Source of the DNA: CBDUQN01 sp965369375
GTDB lineage: Bacteria > Krumholzibacteriota > Krumholzibacteriia > Krumholzibacteriales > Krumholzibacteriaceae
Direction of reading: 5' to 3'
DNA length: 21,255 nt
NCBI GenBank assembly: GCA_965369375.1
Contig: CBDUQN010000055.1
Coordinates: 1-21,255, forward strand
The number at the start of each line of letters is the position of its first letter. The first letter of the stretch is position 1. The position numbers were made by a program, and so were the translations under genes. The notes under the pieces are model-generated. The model had not been told where the DNA came from. It saw nothing but the letters and a program-made list of their open reading frames with translations, and ran no database searches. Positions 6,873 to 16,600 of this stretch are shown here, one piece after another.

Positions 6873-8294
6873 TTAATCCTGCTCGATCGAAAAAAGCTCT
6901 TCCTCGTCCATCAACCAGATCTGTTCGCCCGCCTCCTCGACCCCTTTCTCTTCGACAAGCGCCGATACGAGAACGGTTGTTTCAGGCAGGAGAGAGATAA
7001 TTACCCTTTTTCCCGTATCCGTCCCGAAGATTGCGTAAGGTGGACCGTCATGAAATGTAACGGAGATGTTTCTCTTGCCGAGCGTGCATCCGCTTCCCAG
7101 CTGTACCCCATCGATCAGGCAGGAATGGGGAGGTTCGAGGATCGAGAATACCTTTGCGTCCAGGCCGAAATGGCCGGCCGATCCGGTCTCACGCAGGGCG
7201 ATCCTGCCCATCCTGTAGCCGAGCACGACATATGGACCTAGATGTCCGTGAAAAGACTTGATCATAGCCAGTGGATCGATTGCCCGAGCGGGCGCGTGAA
7301 CATGCTCTCCGCGGGGTGTCCGCGGTTCTTCCCAGAGCCGGTGCAGGAGCCCGGCGAGGACGGGGCCGCCCGAAACCCTTGCCAGCCTCACGTTTCCTCC
7401 GGCCGTTTCCACGAGGCGCGGCAGGCCGGCGCCTTCGAAATCGACCGTGTATTCCGTATCATCCGTGTGAAAGATTTCCGGGGCGGCAAGCGCCGCGACC
7501 GCCACCTCATCATATATGAAGATGTGGATGGGGTTGATACCCTCCAAGGTCGTCGCCCGGATCCATCTTGCCGCCGGCGAGTCGCCCTCGACGGATGAAA
7601 GGATATCGAAAGGATCCGGGTCGTCGGGGATCGAAACGTCGACGAGGATGATCTTAGTCGCCTTTTCGAGGACCATCCGGGCCGATTCCAGGTCGAACTC
7701 GAGGTTCCAGGAATCCACGAGTTTCCCGGTGATCCGGGCTGGGATGACCACTGCATCGATCTTTTCGATGGCCCCGGGTTTTTCTCTTTCGAGCCGGGCG
7801 AGGTTGCCCATCGGGCCGAGCGCCAGCCACCTCGTCCGGACGTCGAGCCGGTCGAGAATCGAAAAGAACCCCTCCGCGTCCAGCTTTTCGTGACGCAATC
7901 TTCTCGGGGGAGGAAAGAGGTGCCCCGCCAGGCGTTCGGATGTCCCGCGCCACGCCGGGGCGGCCGCTGGATTCCCGGCCGGTCCCCGGTAAACGGCGAT
8001 TCCGCCGATGCGCGCTGTTTCCAGCAGTCCAATGACGTTATCGGCGCCTTTAGCGGCGGAGGCTGACCCGTCGACGGTCAGGATCGCCTCGATCTTGACA
8101 TGCTCGCTGCCGATCAGTGCGAAAATAGCTCGAACGTCATCGAGCCCCATGTCGGTGTCTACAATGACCGCCGAAGCGCCGGGATGTTCATCGCTGGTGT
8201 GTGAATGCTGAGCCGGGCCACTGTCGCCCGATACGAGAGCTGCTACCAGCAGTAGGGCAGCCAGAACGATCGATAATGTTGCAACACCTTTCAT
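6873..8294 (-). CDS. Secreted nucleoside-hydrolase-like protein fused to FmdE-type domain
   Basis: 473 residues from the ATG at 8294, preferred over 8306 because TGGAGG lies just upstream. Residues 1-23 form a signal peptide; a His-rich stretch (QHSHTSDEH) follows. Residues ~42-325 match inosine-uridine-type nucleoside hydrolases: the DTDMGLDD motif (D48, D52, D53) replaces the usual DTDPGxDD calcium and ribose site, N197 lies in SWNLEFD, and YDEVAVA (D262) stands where the family has HDPLAVA, so the His is Tyr. Residues ~348-472 match FmdE/FwdE (formylmethanofuran dehydrogenase subunit E-like) domains: FHGHLGP, ILEPPHSCLIDGVQLGSGCTLGK with C392 and C403. The usual Cys of HGHLCPG is Gly here. 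FmdE domains are thought to bind metal or metal complexes. It diverges from a TonB-dependent receptor, suggesting periplasmic handling of an imported ligand. Catalysis is uncertain. Confidence 0.82.
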   Translation of the reverse strand: MKGVATLSIVLAALLLVAALVSGDSGPAQHSHTSDEHPGASAVIVDTDMGLDDVRAIFALIGSEHVKIEAILTVDGSASAAKGADNVIGLLETARIGGIAVYRGPAGNPAAAPAWRGTSERLAGHLFPPPRRLRHEKLDAEGFFSILDRLDVRTRWLALGPMGNLARLEREKPGAIEKIDAVVIPARITGKLVDSWNLEFDLESARMVLEKATKIILVDVSIPDDPDPFDILSSVEGDSPAARWIRATTLEGINPIHIFIYDEVAVAALAAPEIFHTDDTEYTVDFEGAGLPRLVETAGGNVRLARVSGGPVLAGLLHRLWEEPRTPRGEHVHAPARAIDPLAMIKSFHGHLGPYVVLGYRMGRIALRETGSAGHFGLDAKVFSILEPPHSCLIDGVQLGSGCTLGKRNISVTFHDGPPYAIFGTDTGKRVIISLLPETTVLVSALVEEKGVEEAGEQIWLMDEEELFSIEQD

Positions 8295-8337
8295 CTCTGC
8301 CTCCATTCATCAGTATACGGAATGACGCCGGGGTTAA

Positions 8338-8410
8338 AGTAACACGATCTATAGTATAGTGCCACATTTTTATTGACAAGTGTAGCACGATAATAGTAAT
8401 AGTAACACAA
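8338..8410. promoter_or_regulatory. Divergent control region between hydrolase-FmdE and TonB receptor genes
   Basis: A palindromic TTGACAA (8373-8379) can serve as the -35 box in both directions: TTGACA reading right towards the receptor, TTGTCA reading left towards the hydrolase with TATACT/TACTAT-like -10 sequences 15-17 bases on. The rightward -10 is weak (TAATAG-like, ~8397). The region is bracketed by a direct repeat AGTAACAC(G/A)A at 8338-8347 and 8401-8410, 63 bp apart, close to six helical turns. GTGCCAC and GTGTAGCAC form an imperfect inverted repeat around the shared box. A common regulator is plausible. Confidence 0.45.
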
Positions 8411-8448
8411 CGGAAATCGTGCGGGCTTGTTTCATGAGGGAGAATGAA

Positions 8449-10386
8449 ATGAACAGATATCGGATAGTTGCATTCGCGCTTCTGATCATTATACTGGCAA
8501 GCGGGAATCTGCGTTCCGCCGCAGAGGAGTCTGCCACCGAGAAGCTTGCCACCGAGAAACTTGCAGCCGAGGAGCCCGCCGCCGAAAAACCTACCGCCGA
8601 GAAGCCCGCCGGCGAGGAGTCTGCCAGCGATTCCATCCCGATGTACCGGATGAAAGAGATTGTTGTCATCGGCTGGCGCACTCCCATGCTGGTCGAAGAC
8701 TTGGCTCTTTCGGTCAGTTTCATCGGGGAAAAGGAGATACAGACCACCCTGAAAAATTCATCGACCGACATGGCGGGCGTTCTGCCTGGAGTCTTCATCG
8801 AACGCACCAGTGATTTCGGGCGAAGTGATGTCAGCATCAGGGGGCTCGGATCGAGAGGCAGGTACTCGCTGGTACTCGTCGATGGACGCCCGGAGAAGAT
8901 GGCACTCTTCGATTGTACGGTCACGCATTCCTTTCCACTTCATAATGTGGAGAGAATAGAGGTGATCAGGGGCGCATCATCGATGCTTTACGGTTCCGGG
9001 GCGATGGGAGGTGTGATGAATGTCATTCCGCGAAGGGTCCGCAATGATATCGAGATCGACCTGAGGGCGGCCGGAGGCAGCTATGATACGTGGGTCGCCG
9101 ATGGAAGGCTCGGCGGACGAAAAGGCAGGCTATCCGGCATCTTGAGTGCCGATCACAGGGAATCAAACGGACACGTCGAGCACTCTGCGTATAAAGGGAC
9201 CGACATCTTTGCCGAGGGGGAGATCGTTCTGAATTCCAGCTTCGTTTTATCCGTTTCCGGCAAGTATTTCGATGGGTACAAGGAAGAGCCGATAAGGTTC
9301 ACTGACGAACCCGCAACCGTTTCCGACACGTGGAATGATTACGAGAGAGGGTCGGTTGACGTCCACCTGAAAGAGGAACGAGACCGGCGTTCGATGGATT
9401 TCCGTTTATACCGCAATTTCGGAGAACACCGGTTTTCGGACGGGTGGCACTCGAAGGATGCGACAAACGGCGCGATGTTCTACGCGTCGGTCGGCTTGAT
9501 CGAGGACTTGGCGCTGAACTTCGGAGCGGACTACCGGCGCCAGCAGGGCAAGCTTCCCGATACGGACGGGGCCGAATGGAACAAATGGGAGGCCGGCGGT
9601 TATCTGGCGGCCGAGTACACTATCGCCGGTCAGGTTCTCCTGTCAGCGGGGTCGCGGTACAACTATGACGAGGTGGCCGGTGACGAGATGAGTCCCTCTT
9701 TCGGCGTTGTCTGGCGGCCCAGCGATGGGACCTCGATAAGGACTCTCGCCTCGCATGGGTTCAGATCGCCTCAGCTCAATGAGCTGTACATGTTTCCGCC
9801 ATCCAACGATGCCCTGAAAGCGGAAAAGGTCTGGAACTATGAGATCGGCCTGCGCCAAGAGCTTCCCTGGCAGATCGAGTTTGATATCGCCGCGTTCAGG
9901 ATGGACGGAAACGATATGATCGAACTGGTCCCGAACTCCCCTCCGCCGCCGAGGTATATCTTCAGCAACACCGGTAAGTTCGAGTTCAACGGCATCGAAG
10001 CGACTCTTTCGGGAAAATGGAGAAACGGGCTCGGGGGCAGGGTTTCGTACTCATGGCTCGATCCCGGTGAATGGACACGCGGCAGGCCGGGACTCAAGTA
10101 CGATCTCATGTTCGCGTATTCCCGAAAGGCTTTCACTTTCCGGGTCAACGGGCAGCGGGTGGAAGACTACTACGTCGGCAATGACCAAACGGATCCGATA
10201 GATTCATACACTGTGATTGACGTTTATGGGGAATCGACGATCGCTTTGGGAGTGAGAGCATTCGCCGGTATCAACAACCTCTTCGACAAGGAGTATTCCG
10301 TCTTCGTCGATCTTCCCGGGGGAGAGGCCGGTTTGTACGGGATGCCCGGAATTACCTTCATCGGCGGTTTCAAGTACGCATACTGA
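8449..10386 (+). CDS. TonB-dependent outer-membrane receptor
   Basis: 645 residues. The start at 8449 is preferred because GAGGGAG lies six bases upstream; in-frame ATGs at 8419 and 8434 have no such site. Residues 1-23 are a signal peptide. Residues 24-58 are seven pentapeptide repeats (AxEKx type). A TonB-box-like MKEIVVIGWR follows at ~68-77. The plug domain (~85-200) shows FIERTSDFGRSDVSIRGLG, LVLVDGRP and VERIEVIRGASSMLYGSGAMGGVMNVI, all classic. The rest is a beta-barrel with the GFRSPQLNELY signature and the C-terminal INNLFDKEYSVF motif, ending in an aromatic residue. It would use energy from TonB-ExbB-ExbD to import a scarce ligand such as an iron, cobalt or corrinoid complex. At 645 residues it is in the BtuB size range, but the substrate cannot be read. 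It diverges from the hydrolase-FmdE gene and may work with it. Confidence 0.93.
   Translation: MNRYRIVAFALLIIILASGNLRSAAEESATEKLATEKLAAEEPAAEKPTAEKPAGEESASDSIPMYRMKEIVVIGWRTPMLVEDLALSVSFIGEKEIQTTLKNSSTDMAGVLPGVFIERTSDFGRSDVSIRGLGSRGRYSLVLVDGRPEKMALFDCTVTHSFPLHNVERIEVIRGASSMLYGSGAMGGVMNVIPRRVRNDIEIDLRAAGGSYDTWVADGRLGGRKGRLSGILSADHRESNGHVEHSAYKGTDIFAEGEIVLNSSFVLSVSGKYFDGYKEEPIRFTDEPATVSDTWNDYERGSVDVHLKEERDRRSMDFRLYRNFGEHRFSDGWHSKDATNGAMFYASVGLIEDLALNFGADYRRQQGKLPDTDGAEWNKWEAGGYLAAEYTIAGQVLLSAGSRYNYDEVAGDEMSPSFGVVWRPSDGTSIRTLASHGFRSPQLNELYMFPPSNDALKAEKVWNYEIGLRQELPWQIEFDIAAFRMDGNDMIELVPNSPPPPRYIFSNTGKFEFNGIEATLSGKWRNGLGGRVSYSWLDPGEWTRGRPGLKYDLMFAYSRKAFTFRVNGQRVEDYYVGNDQTDPIDSYTVIDVYGESTIALGVRAFAGINNLFDKEYSVFVDLPGGEAGLYGMPGITFIGGFKYAY
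8518..8622 (+). repeat. 15-bp minisatellite encoding AxEKx pentapeptides
   Basis: Seven tandem, slightly diverged 15-bp units of the type GCCACCGAGAAGCTT or GCCGCCGAAAAACCT encode AAEES, ATEKL, ATEKL, AAEEP, AAEKP, TAEKP and AGEES. They sit between the receptor's signal peptide and its TonB box. The unit length is a multiple of three, so copy-number changes would lengthen or shorten the linker without breaking the frame. Confidence 0.85.
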
Positions 10387-10676
10387 TGCTACCCGTCTTC
10401 TATTAATGTCACAAGTATAGGCATTCAAATTCTTGTCAAGATGCTCGGGTGGCCGGATGGGGCCGGAAAGCCGTGATTCCAGGTGTTTGAGTTCAAGAGA
10501 TTAGCTCCGGACCACCGGTGCCCCGGCGTTAACGAGCTGCCGGGAGGTTCTATGGAATAAATGGGAGGGAGTAGGAACTGGAAACGGACTTACGGAATGG
10601 CTAGTGAGACACTCCCAGACGAAACAGGGAGAAACTGATAGGCCATACCTACGGAGTGCCGCGCCAGCACTCGACC
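10387..10676. other. Intergenic region with GC-rich hairpins between convergent genes
   Basis: No ORF or known RNA was recognised. Several stems can be drawn: CCCGGC/GCCGGG with an 11-base loop, and CTCCC/GGGAG with a ten-base loop (in CTCCCAGACGAAACAGGGAG). The density of paired segments suggests either a bidirectional transcription end or an unrecognised structured RNA. Confidence 0.35.
10654..10672 (-). terminator. Stem-loop just past the giant protease gene
   Basis: GAGTGC (10654-10659) and GCACTC (10667-10672) form a perfect six-pair stem with a seven-base loop, beginning four bases after the giant gene's stop codon. There is no following U-tract on the minus strand, so it is not a standard intrinsic terminator; it may protect the mRNA end. 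Confidence 0.35.
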
Positions 10677-13600
10677 CTACCGCAGAAGAACCATCTTCCT
10701 TGTTTGCATGAAGTCACCGGTAACGAGACAATAGAAGTAAATTCCGCTCGCGACCGCTCTGCCGCCCGTGCTTTTCCCGTCCCAGAGCTCTTCGTGCCGG
10801 CCCGCCTCGCGTCTCTCGTCGACGAGCACCCGTATCAACCGTCCGGCGCTATCGAACAGTCGTAGGGAAACGTGACCGGCTTCACCGATCGAAAAAACGA
10901 TACGTGTAGAAGGGTTGAACGGATTGGGGAAGTTCTGTTCGAGGGCATATGGCAGCGACGGTGTTTCATCTCCATTACCCCCCGGTGTGCTCTGTATCGA
11001 GAAGAGGCTGTCGCTCGTATCCTCGCCGATGAGCAGTCCCGGATCGAAAGCCATGATTTTTATGAGGCACGAATCGGAAATCGTATCGGGTACGATCCAC
11101 CGATAGGGCGAATTGTTGGATTCGCCGCTCGTAATGAGCTCGAAACCGGCACCTCCATTAAACGAGCAGAATATGCTCACCGAGTCGACGCTTCGGTTAT
11201 CCGTTGCAATCCATTCGATGTAGAGCGTACTGTCAATCCCAAACACCTCACCGCCGTTCGGGTACACGACGGTCACCTCCGGTGCGATTGTATCGGGAAC
11301 AATGACGTGCAGATTCGCGGGAATGGTTACCTTGGGTGTCACGGGATCGTTGCACTCCACGACGAGGAAGGTTCCGTAATCGCCAATACTGATGCCCCCA
11401 GCGTCATAGGCAACCGCGATATTCACACTATCACCAGGCGTGACCGTTCCCGATCGTGGATCGATCGCCAGCCAGTTCGCGCCGAGGGCGAGCCAGTCGA
11501 ATACCTGGTTGGCGAAGAGTCTGTTGTGATCGACATCGATCCTGTTGTTGTCGAACTTGGCATCGTCCGCCATCGCGGCGATTCTGCCGAGGCCGACCTC
11601 GCTGCACGCCGTGTTCGGCACATGGTTATCATCATCCACCAGTCGAAAGGCGGGAGCAGTCACCGTCGAGAGAGAGGCATAGTTGAAATAGATGAAAACG
11701 CTCGCCACACCCTCCGTCGTCACGTGCGGATAAATATTCCAGGTCGTGCCGTGTGATCCATTCACCGTCGAGTACTCGATTCCCGCTTGCAGCGGCGTGA
11801 GAATCGAATTGAAGGCGGTAACCGAGGAATCCGTCTTTCCTTCCAACAGCAGCCCGCCGCCGGCAGTTACCCAATTGATCAACGCGGAACGCTCGACACT
11901 CGTCCAGGTGCCGGCCATATCCGTTGTCCAAACAATATCGTACACGACGAGAAGCTCGAGTGTGATCGGTGCGCCGTTTTCGGTGACCGCAGCTCCTCTT
12001 GCAATCAGATCGGCTATGATTTCCGTCCTGCCGGCGCTCGAGCTCTGGCCATGCGCGACATCGTACATGATCTCAACGCCTGAGAGATCGGCGGGCGCCG
12101 ATTGCAGCATTCGCGCACGATTCTCGACCGTTAGAGCGGCGGCTTCACCACCACCCGGATCGATAGTGCCGGCCTTTGGAGGTTTCATGGCATACAGCGG
12201 CGCCGTGAGCCCGGGCGAGAATTGAATGCTCCACTCCAGGACGCTCACACCCTCGTTTCGGATCGTGAGCGTTTGCATGGACGTTTCTCCCGGGGAAAGG
12301 TTTTCGTCGAGCGAGGTGGGGAAAACGGCAATCACCGGCGGCGCGGCTCCCGTGCCGCGCAACACGACCCCAATTACAGGTTCGTCCGGATCGTTGCTGA
12401 TAATTGTCAATGTTCCCTCGATCAATCCGGTTTCATCGGGCGCAAAGTCCACGTTCAATTCCCTGCTCTCACCAACACCAAGCGCGAACCCGGATGTATC
12501 CGCACTGAATGACTCGTTGTCCAGCACCACCCCGCTCACCACGAGAGTGTATGCACCGTAGTTCGTAATAATCAGCGTGTCACTCGAAGCACATCCGAGG
12601 AATACCGTTCCGTAATCGAGAACACTGTCCGATACCGTTATTCCGGGCGCACCGAGAATCTGAAGGTGGAGCGGCACGAACATCTCAGGCGTCGGCGGAA
12701 GGCAGCTTCCCACGACGAGAACGGCGTCATATCCGCCACTACCCAGAACACCGGCATCGAAGGTTACGGTAACCTCAATGCTATCGACCGGGGGAATGGT
12801 CCCATAAGCGGGATCGGCGGTCACCCAGCTCACGCGGGCGGCCACCCAGTCGAACACCTGATTGGCGAAGAGCCGGTTGTTGAGATAGTCGATGCGACTA
12901 TTGCTAAACATTTGCTCCGCCGATGCGACGATCCTGCCGAGGCCGATCTCGCTGCAGGCCGAGTTCGCCACACCACCAACATCATCTATCAATCGGACCG
13001 CGGGGGGCGTTACCGCTGATAGATAGGTGAGCACGGAGCCCAGATAGATACCGGCAACTCCCTCGGTCGTCGCGTGCGGGCAAATATTCGTCGTCGCTCC
13101 GGGATTTCCGTACGAAAAAATCGGGCCGTACTCAATGCCCGCTTCCAGTATCCCGAGAATCCCGTTGAAGGCATCGCTCGAATGCCCCTCGAGCAGCAGC
13201 CCGCCGCCGCGATGTATCCACTCGAGCAGCGCAAAGACCTCGTTTGTCGTCCAGGTTTCACTCCACGTCATCCAGACCACGTTGTATCCTGCAAGGACGA
13301 AGTCAGTGATCGCAACAGTGTTCTCGGTGACTGTTGCACCCCTCGACTCGAGATCCGAAACGATCGTTGACCAGTACGAGCTCGCGTTCTGGCCGTGGGA
13401 GCGGTCGTACATAACAGCAACACCCGTGAGGTCGGCGGGTCCGGATCCGGGCGCATGAAAGAGGATGCTCCATTCCAAGTCACCCGGACCCTCGTTCCGT
13501 ACGGTCAACGCATGCTCGGACGTTCCCCCTACGAAGAGGCTGTCACTCAGTGAATCCGGAGACACCGAAATCACCGGCGGCGGCAATCCCGTTCCCCGCA

Positions 13601-16600
13601 GCATAACGTACACGGTCGATTTATTCGGATCGTTACTGTTAATCGTCATCATCCCTTGTATCTGTCCAATCTCGTCGGGTGTAAACTCTACGATTAGGTT
13701 GCGGTTCTCATCCGGTTCCAAGACGAATCCGGATGTATCTGCACTGAAGGCCGCATTGTTTATCGTCAATCCGCTCACAACAAGGCCGTCAGTTCCGCTA
13801 TTCGAGACCACGAGCATCTCTCGTACGGTTGCACCGACAAAGGACTGCCCAAAGTCCAGAAGCGTGTTCGATAGCGTTATATCCGGTATCCCTGTAACGT
13901 GCAGATGGACAGGCACGCACACCTCGGGTGCAACGGGATCGCTGCTCTCTATGACGAGATCGGAGAAGTAATCACCGCTGCATAGATTTCCGGCATCGAA
14001 GGTGATCTCGACACTCACGCTGTCCCCCTCGGAAATCGTCCCCGAAAAGGAGCCGGCGGAGAGCCAGCTTGCGCCGACGCCGAGCCAGCCGAACACCTGG
14101 TTCGCAAAGAGCCGATTGTCCTCGGAGTTTATCCTGTCATTCTTGAAGTTCTTATCCGCCATAGCGACCACCGTGCCGGAACCGACGATGTCGCAGGCCG
14201 CGTTCGGCACATTATCGATATCATCGATCAGACAAACCGCGGACCCGGACAGAGACAAACGGGCGCCGCTATCTTGAATCAGAATGGTCTCTACATTCCT
14301 TGTCGTTTCGTGCGGGAATACGTTCGATGTTACACCGCTCGTTCCGTCATACGAGGAGTAATGGATGCCCGCACCGAGCGCCGTGGCGATCTCGTCCAAT
14401 TCCGAATCGTAGTAATCCCCCTCGAGGAGCACTGCACCACCGGCGTTGAACCAATCGGTGAGCGCTTCCAGCTCGGAATCCCAGAAGGGGATGTGATGAC
14501 CGGTTATCCAAAAGACATTATAGGGGGCGAGGGTCTCGGGAGTGATGATGCTGCCATTGTCTGTAACCGTTGCTCCTCTCGCGGTCAGATCCGCAATGAT
14601 CGTCGACCAATTGGAGCTCAATGACTGGCCGTGCTTCCTGTCGTATCCGATCGAGACACCGGTGAGATCGGCCGATGCCACGACGAGCGGCTTCGTCCGT
14701 TTGGCTGCCGGCACAAAATTCACGCCGGCACCATCGGAACCGGCTGCACCAGCGTCCGGGGGGATCGGTACATACTGCTGGGCGGTTTCCCCGCTGGCAA
14801 TGACGAAATGGATATCCCATGCCAAATCGCCTTCACCATCCTGCCGTATCGTAACGGTTTGTGTCGATGTCCCGCCCGCAGAGAGGCTTTCCTCCAGCGA
14901 ATCGGGGTGCACCGCGATCCCCGGTGTCGGCGCTCCCTCACCTAGTAGGCTCACGCCCACGAGCGATTCATCCGGATCGTTGCTGTAAATGTCCAAATCT
15001 CCAACAATCGACCCCGCCACATCGGGTGTAAACTCGACGACCAATTCCATGCTGTCTAGAGGGCTGAGAACGAAACCGGACGTATCGGCGCTGAAGGCTG
15101 GATTGGATACCTGCACTCCACTCACCACAAGATTGTCAGTCCCGACATTCAAGATCACGAATGTGTCGGAAGCTGTTGATCCGATCAGAAGCAGCCCGAA
15201 ATCAATACTCTGCTCAGAAACCGTAATGTCGGGCTCACCGGTTACGTGAAGATGCACGGGTACATAAACCTTCGGTCTTATGGGATCGTTGCTCTCGACA
15301 ACGAGGCTGTCGAAATATTCGCCGCCGAATACACACGTTGCGCCTGCATCGAATGTAACGGCGACGTCCTTGATGCTGTGCGCCGGAATCGTGTCGGCCG
15401 GAGAATCGACGGAGATCCAACAGATACCTTCCCTGATTGCCCACAGTATGGCGTTGCGAAGGATCAGCGGAACATCCCCTAGCCAGTATGCGGGTGTCGC
15501 AACATATACATTCACACCAGCGACGTTGTTCCCCTTCGTTGCTGCAAGCGGCAACCCGTTGTCCCAATCTGCAACCCAGACCGCGCCTTCGGTCAGACTT
15601 ACGTTCCCGAGCAGGTCACCGGTTGCAGTCGTCACGCCCGACATGATGGGATGATCCACGTCGTAACTTCCCAGATCCGCCGTTCGGTTCGGACCGCCGG
15701 AACCTGCAAACGGCGAATACCCGTCGCTCTGGAACCTCCCTGTAACCGCATATTCCTCGATAAATGATGCCAGCGTAAGCACAACGGCCCCGCCGATATC
15801 GACGTAATCGGCCAGGACATCCCCAACCGCTGCCGCATCATGGAACGGCGATTCGTTCATCACGACAACGCAATGGTACATGGAGAGATCCTCCAGCGAC
15901 GGCGTTGCGGTAAAACCTTCGAAATCGTCCACCACGGAGAAATCGGGGTAGCTCGAGAGCAGTTCCATGATCTCGGATACATCGCCGTTGCTCCCGAGTA
16001 TGAGAAGCCGCTTTCCGATCACTGCGCCACTGCCCCCCAGTATCCCATGCGCATCGAATCTCTTCCGTATGGGGCTTCGACCGTCGTTGTATGACACTCC
16101 GGAGTTCGTGAATCTCCCCTGATCGAGAATCCGGTTGCGCATGGGTGTCTTCTTCGATGTAAGTACTCGGGTACCGGTCACCGAAAGGCCAGCCGTGCTT
16201 TCGACGATGCTGAAGACAAGATCGTTTTCGCCGGTGTTTTCGATTGTCAGGATGTGCACCGACGTGGAGTCGCTCGAGAGGCTGTCACTGAGCGAAGCCG
16301 GTGTGACTACAATCTCCGGCGGCCCGAGCCCCTCACCCTGCAGCGATACCGCTACCACCGGCTCATCCGGGTCGTTGCTCATCACCGTCAGCGTACCCGC
16401 AAAAACGCCCTCCGCACCGGGGGTGAACACCACAACCAATTCTCTGCTCCCGCCGGCATCGAGGACAAACCCTGAGACATCAGCGCTGAATGCCGCATTG
16501 TCTATGAGCACCTCGTCCACCACGAGTGTGTCCGCACCCGTATTCGAGATTACGACTGTATCGGTGCAGGTCGCCCCGATGAAGATCCGTCCATAATTCA

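Noticed and set aside
7388..8032. A 214-codon minus-strand frame overlapping the nucleoside-hydrolase gene
   Set aside because: Low-complexity Arg/Ser/Pro-rich translation typical of a shifted frame of a GC-rich gene.
10440..10640. Possible group II intron end
   Set aside because: No domain V-like GAGCC...GGTTC hairpin and no reverse transcriptase nearby.
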